Source of the DNA: Nostoc carneum NIES-2107
Lineage (GTDB): Bacteria; Cyanobacteriota; Cyanobacteriia; Cyanobacteriales; Nostocaceae
Length of the DNA stretch: 64,000 nt
Reading direction: 5' to 3'
Assembly (NCBI GenBank): GCA_002368155.1
Contig: AP018180.1
Span: forward strand, 7,496,561 to 7,560,560
A program made the position numbers and the translations under genes. Below the pieces are notes generated by a model. The model saw only the letters and a list, made by a program, of their open reading frames with translations. It was not told the DNA's origin and made no database searches. Shown piece after piece: positions 46,390 through 55,034 of this stretch (its first letter is position 1; each line of letters starts with the position of its first letter).

Positions 46390-47451
46390 ATGACAAATAC
46401 GCCTCCCGATCCTGAGTCATCCCCAAAAACTGCCCTTGGCTTTGACGAATTTATTGCCGTTTTAGTCGCTTTTAGCGCAATTGGCGCGATTTTATTTTGG
46501 TCGTTATCCCGTAAAGATACTAGCTGGGATTTGAACGGGTTACTATCTCTATCTCCAAAAACCTCAGCTACGACTCAGCAACAACCAATTTCACCCTCGC
46601 CTGTTCCGACAGTACAACCAGAAGCAGATACAGATGTAGATAATTTGCGATCGCCTCTACCTGCACCTCTTGTTGTACCTAGCAGCGCTCCATCTATAAT
46701 TGACAAGGCCCCTGCAACCTCAGTTTTATTACCTGCTGAGATTGCGCCAACTATTTCCCCCCAAGCACAAGGGCCTGTACCATCTTCTGTCACAGTCAAT
46801 CCCGAACCATTTTCTCTGGTAACTCCCTCAAAACCAAAGTTAACCATCCCGCCACCCATAGCATTTAATGATGTCCCGGCTGATTTTTGGGGTCTGCGTT
46901 TTATTAATGTTCTTTCTTCGCGGGGTATTATCAAAGGCTTCCCAGATTATACTTTCCGACCAAATCAACCTGTAAACCGTGCTGAATTTGCAGCTATATT
47001 GCAAGGAGCATTTGAATATAAGCCAGTTAAAAATACACTCAAGTTTAAAGATGTCACCGATAAATCTTGGGCAAATTCTGCAATTAACCAAACTATTAGT
47101 GCAGGATTTTTGAAAGGGTATCCTAACCAAACTTTTCAACCAGAACAAAAGATTCCGCGAGTACAAGTTTTAGTGGCTTTGGTTAGTGGTTTAAATCTCA
47201 AAACACCTGCATCACCAGAGAAGATTTTAACAGTATATAAAGATGCTAAAGATATTCCTAAATATGCCACTGACAAAATAGCAGCTGCTACTGTTAATGG
47301 ACTAGTTGTTAACTATCCAGATGCGGATGTCTTTGCTCCCAACAAAGAAGCTACCCGCGCTGAAGTAGCCGCAATGGTCTATCAAGCTTTAGTCAAAATG
47401 GGAAGATTGGAAAAAATTCCATCGAAAAATATTGTCCTTGTACCGCAGTAA
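46390..47451 (+). CDS. S-layer homology (SLH) domain protein
   Basis: 353 aa from ATG 46390 (GTG 46381 is an alternative). One transmembrane helix near the N-terminus (FIAVLVAFSAIGAILFWSLS, ~16-35), then a Pro/Ser/Thr/Ala-rich linker (~50-155), and three SLH repeats from ~160 to 340: DVPADFWGLRFINVLSSRGI with GFPDYTFRPNQPVNRAEFAA, the second GYPNQTFQPEQKIPRVQVLV, and the third NYPDADVFAPNKEATRAEVAAM. SLH domains bind peptidoglycan-linked polysaccharides. It probably tethers the cytoplasmic membrane to the cell wall. Confidence 0.82.
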   Translation: MTNTPPDPESSPKTALGFDEFIAVLVAFSAIGAILFWSLSRKDTSWDLNGLLSLSPKTSATTQQQPISPSPVPTVQPEADTDVDNLRSPLPAPLVVPSSAPSIIDKAPATSVLLPAEIAPTISPQAQGPVPSSVTVNPEPFSLVTPSKPKLTIPPPIAFNDVPADFWGLRFINVLSSRGIIKGFPDYTFRPNQPVNRAEFAAILQGAFEYKPVKNTLKFKDVTDKSWANSAINQTISAGFLKGYPNQTFQPEQKIPRVQVLVALVSGLNLKTPASPEKILTVYKDAKDIPKYATDKIAAATVNGLVVNYPDADVFAPNKEATRAEVAAMVYQALVKMGRLEKIPSKNIVLVPQ

Positions 47452-47470
47452 GGCAGAAAATACCGAGACA

Positions 47471-47504
47471 ATAAAGGGAGTCTGCTTTAACAGACTCCCT
47501 TTAT
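47471..47504. terminator. Strong hairpin, bidirectional terminator
   Basis: Arms ATAAAGGGAGTCTG and CAGACTCCCTTTAT enclose CTTTAA. It lies between the SLH gene and the convergent CAAD gene and is followed by TTCG on the plus strand. Confidence 0.7.
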
Positions 47505-47640
47505 TTCGATGTAGACTCCGCACCATTAAAAGGTGGGAGATATATAACAGAACTTGATTGCGATCGCTTTTAGTAAGATTTAGAGCTAATAGCAGGGTCA
47601 AGCTGACATATTAGGCTGGAAAATTGCGATCGCTAATAAA

Positions 47641-48087
47641 TTACTCGGAAACGCTTTTGCCAACAACCTGTGATTTCAGAGTTGTAATTTCGTTGGTTAA
47701 CTCTTTCCGAGTTGAAGCTTTGAGTAAATAACGGTAAACAAACCAGGCTGAGTAACCAATACCAATCAATTCAAAGGTAGGCGCTACCAAAGGAATATCG
47801 TTCAAAGAGTCTAATATCGCCAAAAGTACCCTAACAGCAACAATTGCGCCTACAATTAAACCTACGGAAATCAACGGCTGCTTGTATTGATTGAAGAAGC
47901 TACCCAGATATTCAGGGAGTGTGCCTAAAAAGCCTGAAATCTGTTCTCCGTACTTCAGCCATTGTTCTTGAGACTGCGCGGGAGGCTGGAGCTTGGTTAT
48001 GGTTCCTGTTTGGTTGTTGATATCTGTCATCGTGGTCTCTGAGGACTTGGTTTCTGTGTATTCCGGTTCTGGCATTTTCGTTTCCAT
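47641..48087 (-). CDS. CAAD-domain membrane protein
   Basis: 148 aa from ATG 48087 (METKMPEPEYTET); a longer frame begins upstream at 48156 but has a non-homologous hydrophobic N-terminus. The last ~90 residues form the CAAD domain (cyanobacterial aminoacyl-tRNA synthetase appended domain): two transmembrane helices (PLISVGLIVGAIVAVRVLLAIL and FELIGIGYSAWFVYRYLL), with an amphipathic helix before them. CAAD anchors some synthetases to thylakoids; stand-alone forms like this one are the CURT1-like proteins that bend thylakoid membranes. Assignment to one or other role is inference. Confidence 0.75.
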   Translation of the reverse strand: METKMPEPEYTETKSSETTMTDINNQTGTITKLQPPAQSQEQWLKYGEQISGFLGTLPEYLGSFFNQYKQPLISVGLIVGAIVAVRVLLAILDSLNDIPLVAPTFELIGIGYSAWFVYRYLLKASTRKELTNEITTLKSQVVGKSVSE

Positions 48088-48930
48088 AAATTGTAACAGT
48101 TGAGTTTCTCTAATCTGGACAATTACAACCAAAAGGCTGTTGATTAGGCGATGCATGAGAGCATCTGTACAACTGAAGTTTGGGGTTCAAAAGGGTTTTA
48201 GTGTCCTATCACCATAATTGCCCCTTAACTACTACTTGATCAACTACAGGGTAGGAAGTCAGTAGGAGGATAGAAGTTCAGAAGGCGGTAAGGAGCTGTT
48301 TAAATTAGCTTTCTGAGTTCTGCGGTGTTAAATCAGCTGGAATCCTCAGGTTGCTATTATCCCATGTCATGCCAATTGCCCATTATCGTACTTATTAGAA
48401 GTACAAATCTTGCAAAAGTCAGTCCACCTCTCATTTATACAGGTTTAAAGCTCGATTTCAGCGGATATTAAAGCTATCTTAAGCACTAATTAGTTATCGA
48501 ACCTATAGGTAGTGATATTAATACTTAATAAAATTCTTTATGTATTCAAATATACTAGACATATAAGCTGATTTGTGATATGTAGATCAGGGGCTACAAA
48601 AGAGTTATTTCCAGTCCTTAATTGTGAAATTCTCAGATGAGGGACTAGGTGTAAAAATTGCTGAGTTTTGAGGATTTAAGTATTGATTAAAAATACTTAT
48701 CCCTCATTCCTAATCTCTAGTCCCTATTTTATTGATTGATACCCTAGTACTTATACCTCTTCAGGAATAAATAAAGCCATATAGAGCCATAGAAATTTTA
48801 TCCACAGGAACACTGAAGCGATGTTTTGAGTTCTTGTAGAGAAATTTGGAGATAAGCGATCGCAAATAATGTTATTTTGCTTATCCCCAATCTACTACTC
48901 TACGTAGTGTTGATGCTTACTTAGTTCAGC
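48088..48930. other. Large intergenic region
   Basis: 843 bp, includes the CAAD promoter side. No frame is convincing. An inverted pair GGGACTAG/CTAGTCCC (48643-48650 and 48716-48723) and a heptad-like phrase CCCTCATTCCTAATCTCTAG are visible near 48700. Nothing else recognised. Confidence 0.4.
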
Positions 48931-49389
48931 CTATTTCCAATCAGGAATTTCTACTGCGTCTTCACCACCAATGCCGATACCAGTGTGATAGATTTCTGCA
49001 TCAGTAAGAGTCAGATTATCCATTGAAGCGCGATATACGTTGGAATCGTAAACTTTAGCGCGAGTCAAATTGGCATTATCAAGATTCGCTTGCTTTAAAT
49101 TCACATTAGTTATGTAAGCTGAAGTTAAGTTAGCGCCTGACAAGTTTGCACCCGTGAGATCTGCACCCTCAAGGTTAGCGCCGCTAAGATTAGCATTTTG
49201 AAGATTTGCATTTCTTAAATCAGCACCAATCAAATGAGCACTACTGAGGTTGGCTCCTTCTAGACGACACCCGACACATTCCCCAGTGGTTAACAACTTT
49301 TGCAAGTCTTGCGAATTATCAGCTTTTACTGCGCCAGTAAAAAACAGGGGAGTCGCTAAGGCTAATGCCGCTAATAGCTGGAGTTTCAT
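48931..49389 (-). CDS. Secreted pentapeptide-repeat protein
   Basis: 152 aa from ATG 49389. A Sec-type signal peptide is clear (MKLQLLAALALATPLFFTGAVKA, cut after ~23), followed by NSQDLQKLLTTGECVGCRL with a CxxC pair (Cys37, Cys40 region) and then about 16 A(D/N)LxxA pentapeptides (~45-125), which form a right-handed quadrilateral beta-helix. The C-terminus (EIYHTGIGIGGEDAVEIPDWK) is unique. It probably resides in the periplasm or thylakoid lumen; several such lumenal pentapeptide proteins are known in cyanobacteria and their function is unknown. Confidence 0.8.
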   Translation of the reverse strand: MKLQLLAALALATPLFFTGAVKADNSQDLQKLLTTGECVGCRLEGANLSSAHLIGADLRNANLQNANLSGANLEGADLTGANLSGANLTSAYITNVNLKQANLDNANLTRAKVYDSNVYRASMDNLTLTDAEIYHTGIGIGGEDAVEIPDWK

Positions 49390-49761
49390 AATTGTCCCCC
49401 TTTGCACTTAAATTATGTCCGTTCTTTTCCTCACAAATCTATTATCTCACTAAATTCAAAAAATAATGTTAATTGATAGTACAAACTGCTATGACAGCTA
49501 TAGAAAATTTCAATTCAAAGACTCATAATCTATCTATATCAAGCTTTTCATAAATTGTGAATCTTTTGTGTATTCATGCTGCACTGTAAAATTACTTATA
49601 TTTTAGGGGGATGTTTACGACTTATTTATTTACAATTTTGTTCCCAAGACATTTTTGTTAAAAAATTTTAAGCAAATGTACATTTTGCGGTATTTTGTTA
49701 GGAAAAGCTAACATTTTTTATCTTGCCTAGTACAAGACTAGACAAGATAAAGTAAGCGCAT
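49390..49761. other. AT-rich intergenic region
   Basis: 372 bp with promoter of the pentapeptide gene. A hairpin at 49718-49750 with arms TTATCTTGCCTAGT and ACTAGACAAGATAA (one mismatch, loop ACAAG) lies just after the hydrolase stop and may end that transcript, although on the minus strand the following run is A rather than T. Confidence 0.4.
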
Positions 49762-50628
49762 TTAAATGCTTAAAAAATCACGCATATACTGATTGACTAA
49801 ATCTGGTTTTTCTTGCTGTACCCAATGGCTACAGTGAGGAATGTATTTAATTTGAAAATCTTGGACGTAGGCTTCTGTACCATAACTCAGTTCTTTACCC
49901 AGTGCTGTATCATCTTCGCCCCAAATCATCAGCGTTGGAACTTGCAAAATTCCCCAATTTTCTTGTAAGAGTTTTTGGTCGAAAATGTTGCGATAATAAT
50001 TTAGCATTGCAGTGAGGGCACCAGGTTTAGCCGCAGCATTTTTATAAGCGTCAATATCTGCTTGGCTAAAAGCATTTTTATCAACTGCCCTACCTTTAAA
50101 AGCTGCTTCAATTGGGGCATAATTTCCCATTTGGATAGCGAATTCTGGCAACCAAGGTAACTGAAAAAACGCCATATAAGAGCTTTTTAGCATTTGTTGG
50201 GGATTGCGTAAACCTTGAGAAAATTTTGCTGGATGGGGCAGATTGAGGATAATTAGCTTGTCTAACATTTCAGGATGAGTATATGCGAAATTCCAAGCGA
50301 TCGCACCTCCCCAATCATGTCCGACTAATACACATTTTTCGTATCCTAAACCTTCAATTACCCCCTTAACATCTTTGACAAATTTATCCATTACATAAGC
50401 AGATTTGTCTTCTGGCTTATCGCTATCGTTATAACCGCGTAAATCCAGAGCAACTACTTTAAAATCTTTGGCGAATTCTGGTATTTGATACCGCCAAGAA
50501 TACCAAAACTCTGGAAATCCATGTAACATCAACATCAAAGGGCCTTCGCCTTGGGTGACGTAGTGCAGTCTCACGCCATTGGTGGTGATATATTCATGTA
50601 TCCAGGTAGGTTGAACTACAGCAGTCAT
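49762..50628 (-). CDS. Alpha/beta hydrolase, epoxide-hydrolase-like
   Basis: 288 aa. The oxyanion-hole motif HGFPEFWYSWRYQIP (~36-50) and the nucleophile elbow VGHDWGG (Asp105) are of the epoxide hydrolase/haloalkane dehalogenase group, which uses Asp as nucleophile. The charge-relay acid is probably in MIWGEDD and the His in IPHCSHWVQQEKP. The cap domain contains YYRNIF, a tyrosine-bearing sequence where epoxide hydrolases have two catalytic Tyr. Substrate unknown. ATG 50628. Confidence 0.8.
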   Translation of the reverse strand: MTAVVQPTWIHEYITTNGVRLHYVTQGEGPLMLMLHGFPEFWYSWRYQIPEFAKDFKVVALDLRGYNDSDKPEDKSAYVMDKFVKDVKGVIEGLGYEKCVLVGHDWGGAIAWNFAYTHPEMLDKLIILNLPHPAKFSQGLRNPQQMLKSSYMAFFQLPWLPEFAIQMGNYAPIEAAFKGRAVDKNAFSQADIDAYKNAAAKPGALTAMLNYYRNIFDQKLLQENWGILQVPTLMIWGEDDTALGKELSYGTEAYVQDFQIKYIPHCSHWVQQEKPDLVNQYMRDFLSI

Positions 50629-50664
50629 AAATCTTACTCCATTGATATAAAATACCGTTGGTTT

Positions 50665-50826
50665 ATCTCAGACAGGACTTACGCAACTGGTACACCAAAC
50701 TTCTGGTTTAAGAGTCAACAGTCAAGGGTCAAGGGTCAAAAATTCAGGTTTTTTGGACTTTTGACTCTTGACTCTTGACAGCCTAAACGAGAAAAATGTG
50801 ACACTTGCGTAAGTCCTATCAGAGAT
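50665..50826. mobile_element. MITE-like element with ~25-bp inverted repeats
   Basis: Left GACAGGACTTACGCAACTG (50671-50689) and the reverse of the right end GATAGGACTTACGCAAGTG (50820-50802) match at 17 of 19 bases; the pairing continues outward as ATCTC/GAGAT. Between them are STRR-like units GTCAAGG and GACTCTT, which pair imperfectly with each other. At ~160 bp with no gene, it is typical of a miniature inverted-repeat element moved by another transposase. No sure target duplication is visible. Confidence 0.65.
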
Positions 50827-51005
50827 GACTGCATTATCTGTGCTAAGACTTAGTACAACATCTGTTAAAAGAAAAGTTTCAGTAATAGATTTAAGAAAAT
50901 AATCTAGTGCAATATATCCTGAGACAATTGAAATATTGCCATGAGATAGATGCTGAGATTATGCAATTTTTGGTAAAAGAAATTCCATAAATTGCAGACA
51001 ATACT

Positions 51006-51821
51006 ATGACACAACATCTGATGGATCGCCCATCATTATGGGTAGAAAGATTAGGCAGATTTGGTTATGCTTCCAAAGGAATAGTTTATGCTATTGTTGG
51101 TTTACTAGCAGCACAGGTGGCTTTTGGTACAGGTGGCAAAACAACTGATACCAAAGGTGCTTTACAAACACTTGTAGAACAACCTTTTGGTCAAATTTTG
51201 CTGGCTTTGGTAGCAATTGGCTTAATTGGATATGTACTATGGCGCTTTGTTGAGGCTATCAAAGATCCAGAACATAAAGGTAATGATGCTAAAGGTTTAG
51301 CACAGAGAATTAGTTATGCAATCAATGGTTTTATATATGCAGGTTTAGCTTACAGTGCTGTGCAAATTCTCTTAGGTTCCAGCAATAGTGGTAATAGTAA
51401 CTCCACTCAAGATTGGACAGCACGCCTACTTTCTCAACCTTTTGGACAATGGTTAGTAGGAACTGGCGGCGCGTTCGTTATTGGTTTAGGTTTTTATCAA
51501 TTTTATAGAGCTTATACTACTAAGTTTCAAAGAGAATTCAATCTATCTCAGTTGAGTCATAAAGAACGTAAGTGGGTTATTGGTATATGTCGATTTGGCT
51601 TAGTAGCTAGGGGAATTGTATTCTGCATTACTGGCTGGTTTTTTATTCAAGCTGCAACGCAATCTAACGCTCAAGCGGCTGGAGGCTTGGATGAGGCGTT
51701 ACAGACTTTGGCTCAACAACCCTATGGCCCTTGGCTTTTAGGCTTTGTAGCATTGGGTTTAATTGCTTATGGTATTTATATGGCCATTAAAGCGCGGTAT
51801 AGTCAGCTAGTCATGAATTAA
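51006..51821 (+). CDS. DUF1206 membrane protein
   Basis: 271 aa with six transmembrane helices in three tandem two-helix units. Each unit starts with an LGRFGYASKGIVYAIVG-like sequence (also FIYAGLAYSAVQI and LVARGIVFCITGWFFI) and ends with a QPFGQ/LLALVAIGLIGYVLWRFVEA-like sequence, the DUF1206 pattern. Found in cytoplasmic membranes of many bacteria; function unknown. ATG 51006. Solo gene. Confidence 0.75.
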   Translation: MTQHLMDRPSLWVERLGRFGYASKGIVYAIVGLLAAQVAFGTGGKTTDTKGALQTLVEQPFGQILLALVAIGLIGYVLWRFVEAIKDPEHKGNDAKGLAQRISYAINGFIYAGLAYSAVQILLGSSNSGNSNSTQDWTARLLSQPFGQWLVGTGGAFVIGLGFYQFYRAYTTKFQREFNLSQLSHKERKWVIGICRFGLVARGIVFCITGWFFIQAATQSNAQAAGGLDEALQTLAQQPYGPWLLGFVALGLIAYGIYMAIKARYSQLVMN

Positions 51822-52008
51822 AAATTGCGTTCCTCACTGGGGTTACCGCAAATAGCGCACGCTTTGTTTTTAGATGAGTAAGTCGGTAATTGCACTAAAT
51901 TATGCTAGGAAACGTAAATAGGCTGAAAAACCTTACCAATAACAAAGGACAAAGGACAAATGACAGCCATGACTAGTTATATTTAAATGCACCGCCCTAC
52001 TTACGCAC

Positions 52009-53163
52009 ATGAGCTTAATAGAAACACGTGGTGTCTGGCTGACTAATACTGATAGTAAAGTACTCAAGTCACAGCAACGCATTGCTGAGGTAATGGATTT
52101 TTTGGCTGAGACTGGATTTAATGTTGTATTTCCTGTGGTTTGGAATAAAGGAGTCACACTGTATCGCAGTCAAACGATGCAGCAAACATTTGGGGTAGAA
52201 ATTGACCCTAGCTTTGCAGGTCGTGACCCTTTAGCGGAAGTAGTTGCAGAAGCGCGACGGGTTGGACTCAAAGTTATTCCTTGGTTTGAATATGGCTTTG
52301 CAAGTTCCTACAACTTAAATGGTGGAATGCTATTGCAAACAAAACCGGAATGGGCAGCGCGCGATCGCGATGGTAAACTACTCAAGAAAAATGGCTTTGA
52401 GTGGATGAATGCTCTTGACCCCCAAGTGCAAGAATTTTTATTGAGCTTAGTGCGGGAAGTTGTGCAGAATTATGATGTTGATGGCATTCAAGGCGACGAT
52501 CGCTTTCCTGCATTACCATGTGAAGGTGGTTATGATGAGGGTACGATCGCACGTTATCGGCAGCAGTTTAACCAAAATCCGCCACAAAACCCTAAAGATA
52601 GTCAATGGTTAAAATGGCGTGCGGATATTCTGACGGAATTTTTAGCACGTCTCTATCAAGAAGTTAAAAGCGTTAATCCTAATTTAATTGTGTCGATGTC
52701 TCCCAATATTTATGATTGGGGATTTAAAGAGTATTTACAAGATTCAGTTACCTGGCTAAATCGCGGCATTGTGGATATGATTCACCCACAAATTTACCGC
52801 CGTGACTTCCAAATTTATAAATGTATTGTCAATAAATTAATTACTGAACAATTTACAGATGCAACTTTACCCAAGTTAGCACCAGGGGTTTTAATGAAGC
52901 TTGGTACTTACTGTATTACTCCCGAACATCTTCTAAAAGTAATTAACTGCAATCGTAAACGCGGTATTAACGGCGAAGTCTTCTTTTTTTATGAAGGTTT
53001 GCGAGAAAATAATAATGCTTTAGGTCAATTATTACGGAATGGCCCCTATGCTCAACCTGCGTCATTTCCGACTTTAGCTGATTTGACAGTAAGTAGTGTG
53101 GATAGCAGAAATACATTATCACTTTGGCAGAAGTTGGTAAGATTTTTTAGAAACCTTTTCTGA
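52009..53163 (+). CDS. GHL10-like glycosyl hydrolase family protein
   Basis: 384 aa, TIM-barrel-like. The start is ETRGVWLTNTDSKVL (strand 1), later WFEYGFA, then the typical NYDVDGIQGDDRFPAL (Asp-rich end of strand 4) and VDMIHPQIYRRDF. This matches the glycosyl-hydrolase-like 10 (GHL10, DUF187) group, proposed to act on cell-envelope polysaccharides. No signal peptide, so it may be cytoplasmic or use a non-classical export route. ATG 52009; a DUF2358 gene follows 18 bp later on the same strand, so they may be co-transcribed. Confidence 0.72.
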   Translation: MSLIETRGVWLTNTDSKVLKSQQRIAEVMDFLAETGFNVVFPVVWNKGVTLYRSQTMQQTFGVEIDPSFAGRDPLAEVVAEARRVGLKVIPWFEYGFASSYNLNGGMLLQTKPEWAARDRDGKLLKKNGFEWMNALDPQVQEFLLSLVREVVQNYDVDGIQGDDRFPALPCEGGYDEGTIARYRQQFNQNPPQNPKDSQWLKWRADILTEFLARLYQEVKSVNPNLIVSMSPNIYDWGFKEYLQDSVTWLNRGIVDMIHPQIYRRDFQIYKCIVNKLITEQFTDATLPKLAPGVLMKLGTYCITPEHLLKVINCNRKRGINGEVFFFYEGLRENNNALGQLLRNGPYAQPASFPTLADLTVSSVDSRNTLSLWQKLVRFFRNLF

Positions 53164-53181
53164 TCAAGGTGGGGAATAACA

Positions 53182-53598
53182 ATGCAGGTAGAACAGGTAA
53201 TTGAGATTCTCAAACAAGATTTACCAACTCTGTTTGAAAAAGATATTTCTTATGATATCTATACACAAGATATTTACTTTCGCGATCCAGTTAATAAATT
53301 TAAATATAAATTCAACTATCGGATTATCTTTTGGACATTAAGATTTCACGCGCAGCTATTTTTTACGCAAATTTATTTTGATTTGCATGAAGTCTATCAG
53401 TCAGCCGAGGATACAATTTTAGCTAAGTGGACAGTGCGAGGTGTATTGCGCGTTCCCTGGAAAGCGAAGATATTTTTTAATGGTTATTCCACCTATAAGC
53501 TCAATCAAGATAATTTGATATATGAGCATATTGATACTTGGGATAGAAAACCTGGAGAGATTTTGCGACAGTTTATAGAAAAAGGCGAAGATAATTAA
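53182..53598 (+). CDS. DUF2358 protein
   Basis: 138 aa, SnoaL/NTF2-like size and pattern: EILKQDLPTLFEKDISYDIY at the start, IYFRDPVNKFKYKFNYR, then ILAKWTVRGVLRVPWKAKIFF and YEHIDTWDRKPGEILRQF. This is DUF2358, found in cyanobacteria and plants. Function unknown. It lies 18 bp after the GHL10-like gene, and a perfect-stem hairpin follows its stop. ATG 53182. Confidence 0.75.
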   Translation: MQVEQVIEILKQDLPTLFEKDISYDIYTQDIYFRDPVNKFKYKFNYRIIFWTLRFHAQLFFTQIYFDLHEVYQSAEDTILAKWTVRGVLRVPWKAKIFFNGYSTYKLNQDNLIYEHIDTWDRKPGEILRQFIEKGEDN

Positions 53599-53600
53599 TT

Positions 53601-53637
53601 AATATGATGCGTTACGCTGACGCTAACGCATCATATT
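53601..53637. terminator. Hairpin with TGCGTTA motif between convergent genes
   Basis: Stem AATATGATGCGTTA/TAACGCATCATATT (14 bp, perfect) with a 9-nt loop CGCTGACGC. It separates DUF2358 from the kinase gene, so it could terminate both. It shares the TGCGTTA core with the palindromes at 1490 and 23156. Confidence 0.65.
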
Positions 53638-53649
53638 ATTAATTACTAG

Positions 53650-54900
53650 CTATTTCTTCAACGTAAAAAAGAACTTGCTACCTTGACCCACTTCCGATTC
53701 TACCCAAACTGTACCGCCATATAGCTCTACAATTTTTTTGACTAAGGATAAACCGATTCCCGTACTATCTGAATTATCATCATTAGATAATTTCTGAAAT
53801 ATCTGGAAAATTTTTGTAAAATACTTTTCTTCAATTCCCAGACCATTATCAGCGATACTGAACTGCCAATAAATATTATCTTCAGTACAATTAATAATTA
53901 TTCTACCTTCTGGTTTATCGATAAATTTAATAGCATTACTTAATATATTTTGAAAAATTTGCTTAATTCTTGTGATTTCAGCGCTAATAATTGGTAATTT
54001 ACTTATAATCTCTATTTGAATATTTTCTGGTGGTGCAAGCAAATCAATTACATCTCTCACCACATCATTTAAATTAACTTGGGTCTTTTGTTCTCGATAA
54101 CTGCCAGCGCGAGAATATTGTAAAATCCCATCAATGAGATTGTACATTTTTTTAACTCTACTGATGAGCAATCTGACTAATTCTTTTCCCTCATCATCAA
54201 ATTTATCGCCATAATCACTTAATAGCCATTCTGATAATGAACTGATTCCTCGTAGAGGCGCTTTCAAATCGTGAGAAACTACATAAGCAAAATCATTTAA
54301 ATCCTGATTGGCACTTTTTACCGCCTTTAATAATTCAGCCATTTTTTCTTGAGATTGCTGACGTTGAATAATTTCCTGTTGGAGTTGCTCATTAGTTTTA
54401 GCTAGTTCGGCAGTGCGTTGTTCTACTAATTCTTCTAAGGTTTCTTTGTATTTTCTCAACTCTTGCTCGACTCGCTGTCGTTCTGCATTTTCATCTTTTA
54501 AAGCCATATATGCAGCTTCTAATTGTGCAGGACTGGGGAGAGCTAGCGCTTGGGGAACTAAAGGTATAAGAGTAATTGCTGTATATAAAGAAATGAGTGC
54601 AGTGATAGCTTTCATCGCACCAGATAGCCAATAAACAGGGTGCCAAAGTGTCCACACTTCCATGAGATGTGTTGTCCCGCAAGAAATGATAAAAGCTCCA
54701 AATAATAGAAAAATTATTTTAAATGGAATGTCATCTCTTTTGCGGACAAAATATATCAGTGTGAGGGGAATTGAATAATAAGAAAGTGCAATGATAGTAT
54801 CAGCTAAGATGTGTAACCACACCAACTCTGGTTTCCACAGGTAACAATGGCCATGTGGAATGAAATTCCCTGAAGAGAAGAAATTATAAAGCAATTCCAC
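53650..54900 (-). CDS. Ethylene-receptor-like sensor histidine kinase
   Basis: 416 aa from GTG 54900, which has GGAGG seven bases upstream; a TTG at 54945 would add 15 residues. Residues ~10-125 contain PHGHCYLW followed by three transmembrane helices of the ethylene-binding type. The residues known to matter in plant ETR1 are present: an Asp in helix 1 (LADTII, Asp34) and the Cu(I)-binding pair in SCGTTHLMEVW (Cys74, His78). A coiled coil (~125-190) joins this to HisKA (His210 in VSHDLKAPLRG) and HATPase_c (NAIKFI, DNGLGI, TGIGLSLVKK). There is no PAS, GAF or receiver. It could sense ethylene or another small ligand; the output partner is unknown. Confidence 0.85.
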   Translation of the reverse strand: MELLYNFFSSGNFIPHGHCYLWKPELVWLHILADTIIALSYYSIPLTLIYFVRKRDDIPFKIIFLLFGAFIISCGTTHLMEVWTLWHPVYWLSGAMKAITALISLYTAITLIPLVPQALALPSPAQLEAAYMALKDENAERQRVEQELRKYKETLEELVEQRTAELAKTNEQLQQEIIQRQQSQEKMAELLKAVKSANQDLNDFAYVVSHDLKAPLRGISSLSEWLLSDYGDKFDDEGKELVRLLISRVKKMYNLIDGILQYSRAGSYREQKTQVNLNDVVRDVIDLLAPPENIQIEIISKLPIISAEITRIKQIFQNILSNAIKFIDKPEGRIIINCTEDNIYWQFSIADNGLGIEEKYFTKIFQIFQKLSNDDNSDSTGIGLSLVKKIVELYGGTVWVESEVGQGSKFFFTLKK

Positions 54901-55034
54901 TAGCAACCCTCCAACAGATAAGCTGGTTTTATGAGACTCACCCAAAAAATTATATCTGTGGGAAGAGACATTTGTTGTAGTTTGTTGCTGATAATGTATG
55001 CTTTATTGATATCAAGCAATATGAATAACTGGAT

